Origin: CBDFMG01 sp965221205 [NCBI: bacterium]
Lineage (GTDB): Bacteria > SM23-31
Direction of reading: 5' to 3'
NCBI GenBank assembly: GCA_965221205.1
Contig: OZ244870.1
Span: 1,798,001 to 1,862,000, forward strand
DNA: 64,000 nucleotides
Each line of letters starts with the position of its first letter. The first letter of the stretch is position 1. This document shows, in pieces, positions 54,679 through 64,000 of the stretch. The notes under the pieces were generated by a model that worked only from the letters and a program-made list of their open reading frames with translations, was not told the origin of the DNA and ran no database searches. Both the position numbers and the translations under genes were made by a program.

Positions 54679-55221
54679 ATGGATAAACCAGAAACAAAAT
54701 GGTATGCTCTGCATGTATATTCCGGTCAGGAGCAAAAGGTCCAGTTGTATATAATGAATGAAGTGGTGCGGTCGAAGCTTGAAGACCGTGTTTTGCAGAT
54801 TCTGGTCCCTCAGGAGAATATAATTGAAATGAAAGATGGGAAAAAGGTTGTAAAGACGAAAAACTTTTTCCCCGGATATGTTCTTGCAGAAATGTTATTC
54901 GACAAAGATACACAGCACCTCGTATTGAATACACCCGGTGTAATTAATTTTCTTGGAACGCAAAATGCGCCTCAGGTCATTCATCCAGGTGAAATTGAGC
55001 GTATCCTCGGCAGAACCGTGGAAAAAGAAGATGTTGTTGCTGTTTCTACCCCATTCAATGTTGGTGACTCTGTTAAGGTTGTCGATGGTCCGTTTAATGA
55101 TTTTTCCGGTTTTATAGAAGATATTAATCCGGAAAAAAATAAAGTGAAAGTTATGGTTTCGATATTTGGGCGGCCGACTCCGGTTGAATTGGATTTTCTC
55201 CAGGTAGAACAGGAAAAATAG
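54679..55221 (+). CDS. nusG: Transcription termination/antitermination factor NusG
   Basis: 180 aa. NGN domain [48 protein letters not shown], then the KOW domain [20 protein letters not shown] to [15 protein letters not shown]. Binds RNA polymerase and links it to Rho or the ribosome. Three bases after secE and two before rplK, so one operon. Confidence 0.96.
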   Translation: MDKPETKWYALHVYSGQEQKVQLYIMNEVVRSKLEDRVLQILVPQENIIEMKDGKKVVKTKNFFPGYVLAEMLFDKDTQHLVLNTPGVINFLGTQNAPQVIHPGEIERILGRTVEKEDVVAVSTPFNVGDSVKVVDGPFNDFSGFIEDINPEKNKVKVMVSIFGRPTPVELDFLQVEQEK

Positions 55222-55223
55222 GT

Positions 55224-55646
55224 ATGGCGAAAAAAATTGGTAGTATAATCAAGCTTCAAATTTCTGCAGGACAGGCAAATCCATCACCTCCGGTTGGTCC
55301 GGCGCTTGGCCAGAGGGGTGTCAATATAATGGAATTTTGTAAAGCGTTCAATGCAAAAACGCAGGACAAGGCCGGATATATAATTCCTGTCGTAATCACA
55401 GTATATGCTGATCGCAGTTTTACATTTATAACAAAAACTCCGCCCGCGTCCGAGTTGATAAAGAAAGCGTTGAAACTCGAAAAGGGATCAAGTGATCCGA
55501 ACAAAGACAAGGTTGGAATGATTTCACGAGCGCAATTGGAAGAAATTGCAAAAGCAAAGCTCGTCGATTTAAATGCAAAAGATATAGAAGGCGCCATGAA
55601 AATTATTGAGGGTACTGCCCGCAGTATGGGTGTCGATGTTCAATAG
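55224..55646 (+). CDS. rplK: 50S ribosomal protein L11
   Basis: 140 aa: [60 protein letters not shown]. Binds 23S rRNA at the GTPase-associated centre. Full-length with normal motifs. Confidence 0.97.
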   Translation: MAKKIGSIIKLQISAGQANPSPPVGPALGQRGVNIMEFCKAFNAKTQDKAGYIIPVVITVYADRSFTFITKTPPASELIKKALKLEKGSSDPNKDKVGMISRAQLEEIAKAKLVDLNAKDIEGAMKIIEGTARSMGVDVQ

Positions 55647-55664
55647 CCTGAATTTAAGATAACG

Positions 55665-56363
55665 ATGAAAAAATCAAAACGTTTTAAAGAAGCTCATGGC
55701 AAAATTGACCAGAATTCTGTGTATTCACTAGAAGATGGTGTTGCTAAGTTGAAAGATTCGGCAACGGCAAAGTTCGATGAGTCGATAGAAATTTGCATGA
55801 ATCTTGGTGTTGATCCACGGCATGCTGATCAAAATATCCGTGGTATAGTGAGTCTGCCATTTGGTACAGGTAAGACAAAGCGTGTTCTTGTTCTGACTCA
55901 GGGGAGTAAAGAAAAAGAAGCACAGGATGCTGGGGCGGATCATGTGGGACTTGATGGTTATGTTAAAAAAATCGAAGATGGTTGGGCGGATGTAGATGTG
56001 GTTGTGGCTACACCGGATGTTATGTCTGTGGTTGGGAAGTTAGGAAAGATTCTTGGTCCCCGTGGTTTGATGCCGACTCCGAAAAGTGGTACAGTTACCA
56101 TGGAAGTGGGGCAGACAGTGCAAGATATTAAGGCAGGTAAGATAGATTTTCGGGTTGACAAAGCCGGTATCCTTCATGCTGGGCTTGGTAAGATCTCATT
56201 CGGAAATGATAAAATAAAAGAAAACATAAAATCCTTTTTGCATGCTGTCCAGAAGCTAAAACCGGTGGCAACCAAGGGTCAATATGTTAAGAAGGTTACC
56301 ATATCTTCGACGATGGGTCCTGCTGTTAAGCTTGATCATCAATCGATAATTCAAGAAATATAA
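55665..56363 (+). CDS. rplA: 50S ribosomal protein L1
   Basis: 232 aa: SLEDGVAKLKDSATAKFDES, NLGVDPRHADQNIRG, LGKILGPRGLMPTPKSGTVT, FRVDKAGILHAGLGKISF. L1-stalk protein that binds 23S rRNA, and in many bacteria represses its own operon. 18 bases after rplK. Confidence 0.97.
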   Translation: MKKSKRFKEAHGKIDQNSVYSLEDGVAKLKDSATAKFDESIEICMNLGVDPRHADQNIRGIVSLPFGTGKTKRVLVLTQGSKEKEAQDAGADHVGLDGYVKKIEDGWADVDVVVATPDVMSVVGKLGKILGPRGLMPTPKSGTVTMEVGQTVQDIKAGKIDFRVDKAGILHAGLGKISFGNDKIKENIKSFLHAVQKLKPVATKGQYVKKVTISSTMGPAVKLDHQSIIQEI

Positions 56364-56379
56364 ATTTGTGGTACTATCA

Positions 56380-57159
56380 ATGCTGAAAAAAGATAAAGAA
56401 AAAGTTGTTGAAGAGCTTCACAAAGTTTTTGCTGAGGCGAAGGGTGTTTATCTTACCGATTATACCGGTGTTAATGTTGAGAAGACAAATGATCTCAGGA
56501 CGAGATTTAGGGAAAGCAATGTTGAATACCGCGTTGTTAAAAACACTCTTGCACAAAGGTCGTTAGAGGGCGGCTCATTTGGTGATTTGTTGCAACATCT
56601 CAACGGTCCAACTGCTCTTGCGTATAGTTTTGAGGATTCGGTAGTCCCCGCGAAAATCATCGATAAATTCCACAAGGAAACAGACCTTCTTTCCATAAAA
56701 GCTGGTGTTGTTGAAGGTGTGGTTTTTGACAAGGATGATGTTGCGAAGATTGTAGCGTTACCCTCACGTGATGAGCTTTTGGCAAAGATGCTTGGCTCAC
56801 TCAATTCTCCGATTACCGGATTGGTCGGCGTGTTGTCCGGCTTGATACGGAATCTTGTAGGAGTGCTCGCTGCGGTCAGGGATAAAACTGAAAAAGAGGA
56901 TGGAAGCCCGGTATCTCAGGCTGAGGCGAATACGCCCGAGTCTGGGTCGAAGGAATCTGGTAAAGAGCAAAGTGGTGTTGCTGACGTGGTTGCTGCGAAT
57001 GGTAGCGAAAATGAAGAGAACAGCACTGTTGATGAGGCTGCGAATGCTGCTGAGCCGGAAACTGTTGAAGAAGTAGAAAGTGGTGAAGAGCAGGGAGTGG
57101 ATGGTGGTGATGCAGCGACGGCTGATGATGAAAGTGAGTCTCGGGAGCAATCTGATTAA
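56380..57159 (+). CDS. rplJ: 50S ribosomal protein L10 with long acidic tail
   Basis: 259 aa (start ATG 56380; a GTG 12 bases earlier is possible). The first about 170 residues are normal L10: VVEELHKVFAEAKGVYLTDY, VEYRVVKNTLAQRSL, FEDSVVPAKIIDKF, ITGLVGVLSGLIRNLVGVLA. The remaining about 85 are an unstructured acidic Glu/Ser/Ala/Asp tail (EDGSPVSQAEANTPESGSKE to SESREQSD), after the helix that carries L7/L12 dimers. Ordinary bacterial L10 ends near residue 165-180. The tail is in frame with normal codon use and no stop. Confidence 0.93.
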   Translation: MLKKDKEKVVEELHKVFAEAKGVYLTDYTGVNVEKTNDLRTRFRESNVEYRVVKNTLAQRSLEGGSFGDLLQHLNGPTALAYSFEDSVVPAKIIDKFHKETDLLSIKAGVVEGVVFDKDDVAKIVALPSRDELLAKMLGSLNSPITGLVGVLSGLIRNLVGVLAAVRDKTEKEDGSPVSQAEANTPESGSKESGKEQSGVADVVAANGSENEENSTVDEAANAAEPETVEEVESGEEQGVDGGDAATADDESESREQSD

Positions 57160-57261
57160 TGGTATACATATTTTAACTCACTAAAATTGAAGAATTAAAA
57201 ATTGATTAAATGTCGTTTTTTACGGCAAATAATACAAAATTAATAAGAGAGGAGAAAACCA

Positions 57262-57651
57262 GTGAGTGCGATTGCCGATATTAAAAAGTCAATCAAGAAA
57301 CTTACCGTTGTAGAGCTCGCAGATTTGGTAAAGGACCTTGAAGAAGAATTCGGTGTTTCGGCGGCTGCTCCAATGGTGGCCGCGGTTGCTCCTGCTGCAG
57401 GTGCTCCTGGAGGGGTTGATGTGGGAGCTACCGAAGAAAAGACAGAATTTGATGTAATACTGACTGGGTTTGGTGAGAAAAAAATTCAGGTCATTAAGGT
57501 TGTCCGCGCGATTACGGGATTGGGTCTTAAAGAAGCAAAAGACCTTGTTGATGGAGTTCCGGGAACAGTGAAAGAAGCAATTGCGAAAGATGAAGCCGAA
57601 AAGGTGAAGGCTCAGATTGAAGAAGTTGGCGGAACGGTTGAAGTGAAATAG
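57262..57651 (+). CDS. rplL: 50S ribosomal protein L7/L12
   Basis: 129 aa, GTG start with GAGAGGAG just upstream. N-terminal dimerisation part [20 protein letters not shown], Ala/Gly hinge ([18 protein letters not shown]), and globular domain [40 protein letters not shown]. Stalk protein that recruits translation factors. Follows rplJ after 102 bases. Confidence 0.97.
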   Translation: MSAIADIKKSIKKLTVVELADLVKDLEEEFGVSAAAPMVAAVAPAAGAPGGVDVGATEEKTEFDVILTGFGEKKIQVIKVVRAITGLGLKEAKDLVDGVPGTVKEAIAKDEAEKVKAQIEEVGGTVEVK

Positions 57652-57769
57652 CCTATTTTGCTGTCAGTTGTAAAATATCTGAGTAATCAAAAGAGAATTG
57701 CCTGCAGTTTGGATTCTCTCAATTTTAGATAACCGTTTAGGGGATGCCTTGAATAAACAGGGAGTATCT

Positions 57770-60700
57770 GTGAACAAAAATGGAAATGGCGAACGTATTA
57801 ATTTTTCAAAAATTTCGTCGATTATTGATATGCCGGACCTTTTGGGCATTCAATTAGATTCATTTCGGGATTTTTTGCAGCATGATGTATTGCCAGCACA
57901 GAGGAGTAACTCCGGTCTGGAAGCGGTATTTCGTAATATCTTTCCTATTATTGATTCACGTGAAAATTATCTCCTTGAGTTTATAGAATACTATGCAGAA
58001 CAACCAAAATATTCTGTTGTTGAGTGTCAGGAGCGTGGTGTTTCATTTTCTGTTCCACTTAAGGCAAAGCTTCGGTTGTCAGCGAAAGAGGCGGATGACG
58101 AGTCGGGTGCATTTAAACAGACAATAGAGCAGGATGTCTACTTGGGGAATCTGCCGTTCATGACGGGAAAAGGCACATTTATCATCAATGGAGCTGAGCG
58201 GGTTGTTGTAAGTCAATTGCATCGTTCGCCCGGTGTGTTTTTTGACGAATCTATTCATCCGAATGGAACAAAGATTTATTCCGGAAGAATAATACCATTT
58301 CGAGGTTCATGGGTTGAGTTTGTTACCGACATTAATAATGTTATGTATGTTTATATTGACCGGCGCAAAAAATTCCCAGTCACGACTCTTTTGAGAGCAT
58401 TGGGTTTTTCGAGCGACGCTGAGTTGTTCGAACTTTTTGGATTGATAAACAAAGTTGAAATATCCAAAGGACGTTTAGATAAGTATTACGGTAAAGAAAT
58501 TGCTGAGGATATCGTCGATAAAAAATCTGGCGAAATATATGCTGAGCAATATTCTGAATTTTCTAAAGAAATTGCTGCAGTACTCAGAAAGGCAAAAGTG
58601 CCGTCTGTTACTTTTTTAAAGCATGCAAGTAGTATGTATGCGGAAGTGATTTCAAATACTCTCAGAAAAGATGTATCAAGTTCAGAAGCTGAAGCCCTTG
58701 AAACTATTTACCGGCAAATGCGCTCCGGTGAAGCTCCCGATCTCGAAACTGCTAAGAATCTTATCGACAGATTGTTTTTTAATCCGAAGAAATATGATCT
58801 TGGTATTGTGGGCCGCCATAGAATCAATAAGAAGCTTGGATTGAAAATTTCCGAAGAAGTCACAGTTCTCGATAAAAAAGATATTATCACGATCATAAAG
58901 TATCTCCTTGATCTGAAAAGTGGTAAGAAGTCCACAGATGATATTGATCATCTTGGTAACCGCCGTATCAAGACGGTTGGTGAGCAGTTGGCTGCTCAGT
59001 TCAGTGTTGGGTTGGCCCGTATGGCCAGAAACATAAAAGAGCGAATGAATCTCCGTAATACGGAGACGTTAACACCGCAGGATCTTGTTAATGCGAGAAC
59101 GATATCTTCTTTAATAAATACTTTCTTTGGGACGAGCCAGTTGTCCCAGTTTATGGATCAGACAAATCCGCTTGCGGAATTGACGCATAAGCGCAGGTTA
59201 AGTGCACTTGGTCCGGGCGGATTGACGCGTGAACGTGCTGGATTTGAGGTTCGAGATGTGCATTATACACACTATGGAAGGCTTTGTCCAATTGAAACAC
59301 CGGAAGGTCCAAATATTGGTCTCATTTCTTCAATCTGTATTCATGCGCGTGTCAACGATTTTGGTTTTCTCGAAACACCATATCGAAAAGTTGAAAGTGG
59401 CAAAGTGTCAAGTGAGGTGCAGTATTTGACTGCTGATGATGAAGATCTCCATACAATAGCACAAGCGAATGCGCCGCTTGACAATAAGGGCAAGTTTGTC
59501 AGGGATATCGTTAAATGCAGGTTAAAAGGAGACTTTCCTGTTCTTCTTCCTGATCAGGTTGATTATATGGATGTGTCGCCAAATCAGATTGTCAGTGCTG
59601 CTGCGGCATTGATTCCTTTTCTTGAGCATGATGATGCTAACAGAGCGCTCATGGGGTCTAACATGCAGCGGCAATCTGTCCCGCTATTGAAACCAGAAGC
59701 CCCAATTGTGGGAACCGGGATGGAAGGGAAGGTTGCTCTCGATTCGCGCTCGCTGGTAACATCAAAAAGCGCTGGTGTGGTGGCGAAAGTGAGTGCTACA
59801 GAAGTGGTGATCAAGAAAAATGGCAAAAGAAATGAAACGTTTGGTGGAGTTTCACTCGGTTTTGATGATGAGGGATGTGAATCGTATCCATTGACAAAAT
59901 TTTTCAGAACAAATCAGGATACTTGTGTTAATCAAAAACCGATTGTGCATGTTGGTGATAAAGTTGAGCCCGGTTCGACTCTTGCTGACGGTTGTGCGAC
60001 TGAAAATGGCGAATTGGCGCTCGGGAGAAATGTTTTAGTTTCCTTTATGCCGTGGCGTGGTTATAATTTTGAGGATGCTATTATCCTTAGTGAGCGGGTT
60101 GTTAGTGAAGATATTTATACTTCTATTCATATTGAGGAATTTGAGCTTCAGGTGCGCGATACCAAGCGCGGTGAAGAAGAGCTGACGAGAGAAATACCCA
60201 ATGTTAGTGAAGAAGCGACACGAAATCTTGATGAAGATGGCATCATTCATATTGGTGCAGAAGTGAATGCCGGCGATATTATTGTCGGAAAAATTACGCC
60301 AAAGGGTGAAACTGATCCAACACCGGAAGAGAAATTGTTGAAGGCAATATTCGGAGACAAAGCCGGAGATGTGAAAGATGCATCTCTCAAGGCTCCTCCC
60401 GGAATGCACGGGATTGTTGTCGATACGAAATTGTTTTCCCGTAAGAACAAAGATGCCGATGCAAAAAAAGAAGATAAGAAAAAAATCGACTTGTTAGAGC
60501 GGAAAATGAAGAAAGATATTCAAGCCGCTACTGAGTTAAGGGATGAAAAGTTGACCGCTATATTATCCGGTTTGACTGTTAAATCCATGAATAAAATCAG
60601 TACTGGGAAAGCTGCGTTTAAATCGGGAACTGAATTGACAGAAGCAAAGCTGAATAAACTTGAATTTGAAGATATTAATCTGTCGAGTGAATGGACTACC

Positions 60701-61552
60701 GATAAAAAGGTCAATAAAGCCATCGGAATGCTTCTGAGAAAATATACTCAAAAAGTATACGATTTCGAGGAAGATTTCAAAAAGCAAAAATATAAAATTG
60801 TAGTTGGTGATGAGCTTCCTCCCGGTATTGTTCAACTTGCAAAAGTGTATATTGCGAAAAAGCGGAAACTGCAGGTTGGCGATAAGATGGCAGGCCGGCA
60901 CGGCAATAAGGGTGTTGTTGCTAAGATCGTCCCATTTGAAGATATGCCGTTTCTTGAAGATGGAACGCCTATCGATATAATTCTTAATCCGCTGGGTGTG
61001 CCTTCACGTATGAATCTTGGACAGATTTATGAAGCCATGCTTGGAATGGTGGGGAAATTACTTGGATGCCGTTTCGCGACTCCAGTATTTGACGGAGCGA
61101 GTGCGGGGGATGTGGACGCATATCTTAAAGAAGCGAATTTGCCTGATTATTGCAAAACAGATTTATTTGATGGGATGACGGGTGAAAAATACGATCAAAA
61201 AGTGATGGTCGGATATATTTATATTATGAAGTTGTCCCATTTGGTGGAAGATAAGATTCATGCGCGGTCTATTGGGCCGTACTCGCTAATCACTCAGCAA
61301 CCTCTCGGGGGTAAGGCGCAATTTGGTGGGCAGCGGTTTGGCGAGATGGAAGTGTGGGCGCTTGAAGCGTATGGAGCAGCGCATACTCTCAAAGAAATTC
61401 TTACTATTAAATCTGATGATGTTAACGGCAGATCGAGAATATATGAGGCAATTGTTAAGGGAGAAAATCTTCCTGAAGCTGGAATTCCCGAATCGTTTAA
61501 TGTTCTTATGCGGGAACTCCAAGGTTTATGCCTCGATGTCAAGGTAGTGTAA
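57770..61552 (+). CDS. rpoB: DNA-directed RNA polymerase subunit beta
   Basis: 1,260 aa from GTG 57770, which has AGGGAG 5 bases upstream and gives the usual [14 protein letters not shown] beginning; frames opening earlier add non-conserved residues. Conserved landmarks: rifampicin region [76 protein letters not shown], and the C-terminal [20 protein letters not shown]. All wild-type in the rifampicin region. A Lys-rich helical insert (residues about 900-960, [15 protein letters not shown]) is as in many FCB bacteria. Confidence 0.97.
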   Translation: MNKNGNGERINFSKISSIIDMPDLLGIQLDSFRDFLQHDVLPAQRSNSGLEAVFRNIFPIIDSRENYLLEFIEYYAEQPKYSVVECQERGVSFSVPLKAKLRLSAKEADDESGAFKQTIEQDVYLGNLPFMTGKGTFIINGAERVVVSQLHRSPGVFFDESIHPNGTKIYSGRIIPFRGSWVEFVTDINNVMYVYIDRRKKFPVTTLLRALGFSSDAELFELFGLINKVEISKGRLDKYYGKEIAEDIVDKKSGEIYAEQYSEFSKEIAAVLRKAKVPSVTFLKHASSMYAEVISNTLRKDVSSSEAEALETIYRQMRSGEAPDLETAKNLIDRLFFNPKKYDLGIVGRHRINKKLGLKISEEVTVLDKKDIITIIKYLLDLKSGKKSTDDIDHLGNRRIKTVGEQLAAQFSVGLARMARNIKERMNLRNTETLTPQDLVNARTISSLINTFFGTSQLSQFMDQTNPLAELTHKRRLSALGPGGLTRERAGFEVRDVHYTHYGRLCPIETPEGPNIGLISSICIHARVNDFGFLETPYRKVESGKVSSEVQYLTADDEDLHTIAQANAPLDNKGKFVRDIVKCRLKGDFPVLLPDQVDYMDVSPNQIVSAAAALIPFLEHDDANRALMGSNMQRQSVPLLKPEAPIVGTGMEGKVALDSRSLVTSKSAGVVAKVSATEVVIKKNGKRNETFGGVSLGFDDEGCESYPLTKFFRTNQDTCVNQKPIVHVGDKVEPGSTLADGCATENGELALGRNVLVSFMPWRGYNFEDAIILSERVVSEDIYTSIHIEEFELQVRDTKRGEEELTREIPNVSEEATRNLDEDGIIHIGAEVNAGDIIVGKITPKGETDPTPEEKLLKAIFGDKAGDVKDASLKAPPGMHGIVVDTKLFSRKNKDADAKKEDKKKIDLLERKMKKDIQAATELRDEKLTAILSGLTVKSMNKISTGKAAFKSGTELTEAKLNKLEFEDINLSSEWTTDKKVNKAIGMLLRKYTQKVYDFEEDFKKQKYKIVVGDELPPGIVQLAKVYIAKKRKLQVGDKMAGRHGNKGVVAKIVPFEDMPFLEDGTPIDIILNPLGVPSRMNLGQIYEAMLGMVGKLLGCRFATPVFDGASAGDVDAYLKEANLPDYCKTDLFDGMTGEKYDQKVMVGYIYIMKLSHLVEDKIHARSIGPYSLITQQPLGGKAQFGGQRFGEMEVWALEAYGAAHTLKEILTIKSDDVNGRSRIYEAIVKGENLPEAGIPESFNVLMRELQGLCLDVKVV

Positions 61553-61571
61553 AACAGGGGGGAGTGAAAAC

Positions 61572-64000
61572 GTGGCAATACAATCAAAAGCAGGGTTAGT
61601 TGGCGGAATTTCAAAATCTTTTACGAAGATTTCGATAAACTTGTCATCGCCGGATACTATTCTTGCACAGTCATTTGGGGAAGTGACAAAACCGGAAACC
61701 ATTAATTATCGATCATTTAAACCGGAAAAAGACGGTTTATTTTGTGAGAAAATCTTTGGTCCGGTTCGTGATTGGGAATGTCATTGTGGTAAATATAAGC
61801 GTATCCGTTATAAAGGGATTATCTGTGACCGTTGTGGTGTTGAAATTACAATGAAAAGCGTTCGCAGGGAGCGAATGGGTCATATTCAGCTTGCTACTCC
61901 TGTTGTTCATATCTGGTATTTTCGTTCTCTGCCCAGTAAAACCGGATATATTCTCGGAATGTCCGTTAAAGATCTCGAGCGAATTATTTATTATGAGTCA
62001 TATGTAGTTATTGCCCCTGGTAGTACAGGATTGAAACCTCGGAGCCTCATCTCTGAAGAAGAATATTTCAGGATTATCACTGAATTTCCTGAGGAAAAAA
62101 CAAAAGCCATGAAAGAGGATGAGGATAAATTTATTGCAAAAATTGGTGGTGAAGCCATCAAAGAGATGTTGAAACGTATTGATTTAAATGTTTTGTCGAA
62201 GAAACTCCGTGCTCAGCTTAAGATTGAAACATCCGTCCAGAGAAAAACCGATATCCTTAAGCGACTCAAAGTGATTGAGCCGTTTAAGATTGAGGGTACT
62301 GAAAATATTAATAAGCCTGACTGGATGGTTTTGGATGTTATACCGGTAATTCCACCAGAGCTTCGACCGCTGGTACCACTGGAAGGTGGTAGATTTGCGA
62401 CGAGTGATTTGAATGATCTTTACCGCCGGGTTATTATAAGAAATAGCAGGCTGAAAAATCTTATGGAAATTCGCGCACCTGAAGTTATCCTCCGAAATGA
62501 AAAGAGGATGTTGCAGGAAGCGGTTGACTCTCTATTTGATAATGGAAGAAAAGCAACGGCGGTTCGCAGTGATGGCAACAGGCCGTTAAAATCCCTGAGT
62601 GATATGCTGAAGGGGAAACAGGGGCGATTTCGTCAAAATTTGCTCGGAAAGCGAGTTGATTATTCTGGTCGTTCTGTGATTGTTGTCGGGCCTGAATTGA
62701 ACCTGCACCAATGCGGTTTGCCGAAAGACATGGCTGTTGAATTGTTTAAGCCATTTATTATAAGAAAGCTCGTAGAGCGCGGTCTTGTGAAAACGGTAAA
62801 GAGTGCAAAAAAGATGGTTGATAAAAAGGGTAAAGAAATTTGGGATATCCTTGAATTAATTATCAAAGACCATCCGGTGATGCTTAACCGCGCACCGACA
62901 CTGCACAGGCTGGGTATCCAGGCATTTCAGCCGGTATTGATTGAAGGCAAGGCAATTCGTGTTCATCCTCTTGTTTGTGCTGCATTCAATGCTGATTTTG
63001 ATGGTGACCAGATGGCGGTCCATGTGCCGTTGTCCTATGAAGCACAAATTGAGACAAGAATGCTCATGTTGTCAAGTCATAATATTCTATCTCCCGCAAA
63101 TGGGCGTCCTATAGCTGTGCCGAGTCAAGATATTGTTCTTGGATGTTATTATCTGACAAAAATCCGCAAGGGTGACAAGGGCGAAGGAATGAACTTTGCA
63201 AATCAAAAAGAAGTTATTATTGCTCTCAATAGTGATAAGCTCGGCCTTCATGCAGAAATCAATGTCAGAATTGACGGCAATCTTATTAAAACAACAACTG
63301 GCCGTGTGTTGTTTAATCAAATTGTTCCCGAAGGTCTGCCCTACGTAAATGAAATGTTGACGAAAAGAGGTGTGGAAGAGATTGTCTATCAGTCATTTCG
63401 ACAGCTCGGCAACATGGTGACCGCTGAATTTTTGGACAGGTTGAAAGAGTTTGGTTTTTATTACGCTATGAAAGGCGGTATATCGATCGGTATTGACGAT
63501 GTTATTATTCCTGAAATAAAAGAAGTAATGATAAAAGATGCTGCCAAAGAGGTTGCGAAGATTCAGAAGCGGTATGAGCGTGGAATTATTACGGATGGTG
63601 AAAGGTATAATAAAATTATTGATATCTGGACCCATACAACAGCCGATGTGTCTCGTGCTATGTTTGATGGTTTAAGTACATCCCAAAACGGATTCAATCC
63701 TGTATATATAATGGCCGATTCCGGTGCGCGAGGAAGCCGTGAACAGATCAGGCAGCTTGCAGGTATGCGTGGATTGATGGCGAAGCCGCAAAAGAGTATG
63801 ACGGGTCAAACCGGTGAAATTATTGAATCTCCGATAACTGCTAACTTTAGAGAAGGGCTTTCTGTGCTCGAGTACTTTATTTCGACGCACGGTGCCCGAA
63901 AAGGTTTGGCAGATACGGCATTAAAAACTGCTGATGCGGGATATCTTACACGCCGACTGGTTGATGTTGCTCAGGATGTTATTATTTCTGAAGACGATTG
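61572..64000 (+). CDS. rpoC: DNA-directed RNA polymerase subunit beta' (3' end beyond window)
   Basis: GTG start 19 bases after rpoB, with GGGGGAG upstream. The frame is open to the last base (about 809 residues). Landmarks: zinc site [20 protein letters not shown] with four Cys, [39 protein letters not shown], the catalytic [12 protein letters not shown] (residues about 473-484, three Asp for magnesium), and the trigger-loop/bridge-helix region [20 protein letters not shown]. Partial only because the window ends. Confidence 0.96.
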   Translation, partial: MAIQSKAGLVGGISKSFTKISINLSSPDTILAQSFGEVTKPETINYRSFKPEKDGLFCEKIFGPVRDWECHCGKYKRIRYKGIICDRCGVEITMKSVRRERMGHIQLATPVVHIWYFRSLPSKTGYILGMSVKDLERIIYYESYVVIAPGSTGLKPRSLISEEEYFRIITEFPEEKTKAMKEDEDKFIAKIGGEAIKEMLKRIDLNVLSKKLRAQLKIETSVQRKTDILKRLKVIEPFKIEGTENINKPDWMVLDVIPVIPPELRPLVPLEGGRFATSDLNDLYRRVIIRNSRLKNLMEIRAPEVILRNEKRMLQEAVDSLFDNGRKATAVRSDGNRPLKSLSDMLKGKQGRFRQNLLGKRVDYSGRSVIVVGPELNLHQCGLPKDMAVELFKPFIIRKLVERGLVKTVKSAKKMVDKKGKEIWDILELIIKDHPVMLNRAPTLHRLGIQAFQPVLIEGKAIRVHPLVCAAFNADFDGDQMAVHVPLSYEAQIETRMLMLSSHNILSPANGRPIAVPSQDIVLGCYYLTKIRKGDKGEGMNFANQKEVIIALNSDKLGLHAEINVRIDGNLIKTTTGRVLFNQIVPEGLPYVNEMLTKRGVEEIVYQSFRQLGNMVTAEFLDRLKEFGFYYAMKGGISIGIDDVIIPEIKEVMIKDAAKEVAKIQKRYERGIITDGERYNKIIDIWTHTTADVSRAMFDGLSTSQNGFNPVYIMADSGARGSREQIRQLAGMRGLMAKPQKSMTGQTGEIIESPITANFREGLSVLEYFISTHGARKGLADTALKTADAGYLTRRLVDVAQDVIISEDD

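Overview
The window comes from a bacterium of the FCB superphylum, possibly a candidate phylum such as Marinimicrobia, Calditrichota or KSB1; the exact phylum cannot be settled from sequence alone. The evidence is a type IX secretion (Por) C-terminal sorting domain at 1.9 kb, DUF2911 and PIG-L/NEW3 proteins typical of that group, standard bacterial housekeeping genes, and a moderately AT-rich background.

Layout. 0-10.5 kb: a secreted M28 peptidase, a GC-mosaic LRR/cadherin surface protein with a Por tail split by one amber codon, and a PIG-L deacetylase / 48-aa membrane peptide / sodium:solute symporter operon, then DUF2911. 10.9-19.3 kb: an accessory graveyard of glycine-rich, ParA/RHH, HTH, methyltransferase, outer-membrane, TolB-like, aminotransferase-V and repeat-lipoprotein remnants, with intact KAP NTPase and ferredoxin-NADP reductase-like genes. 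19.6-21.8 kb: TPM protein, nucleotidyltransferase and LemA. 22.2-25.7 kb: an AT-rich TdeIII-like restriction-modification locus with a broken middle gene. 25.9-26.6 kb: a decayed IS1595-family transposase and a 45-bp repeat also found at the window start. 26.7-30 kb: an ABC exporter and a TolC-like protein. 30.2 kb: a SelW/Rdx selenoprotein with an in-frame UGA and a SECIS-like hairpin. 30.7-32.5 kb: a broken HDOD-GGDEF signalling gene.

32.7-64 kb is a conserved core: yebC-ruvC-ruvA-ruvB-queA-ispD-ispF-dedA-gltX-cysS-tRNA-Thr, then tRNA-Tyr-tRNA-Gly-tRNA-Thr-tuf-rpmG-tRNA-Trp-secE-nusG-rplKAJL-rpoB-rpoC (rpoC runs off the end). It is interrupted at 42.07-52.23 kb by a GC-rich defence island: a Type III res/mod pair, a PHP-SMC-like ATPase of TrlF type, and an AlbA_2 (Schlafen-like) ATPase. 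A roughly 300-bp direct duplication of the cysS 3' end plus tRNA-Thr, ending 6 bp into tRNA-Tyr, flanks it.

An unusual number of non-core genes, and dedA, are broken by one or two tiny lesions: homopolymer slips, single nonsense codons, and 2-, 7- and 11-bp tandem duplications. Either accessory genes are decaying recently, or some lesions are assembly errors. Read support would decide. The most promising items are the UGA-containing SelW gene, the repeat-flanked island, the mosaic Por-secreted gene and the unannotated 48-aa membrane peptide.
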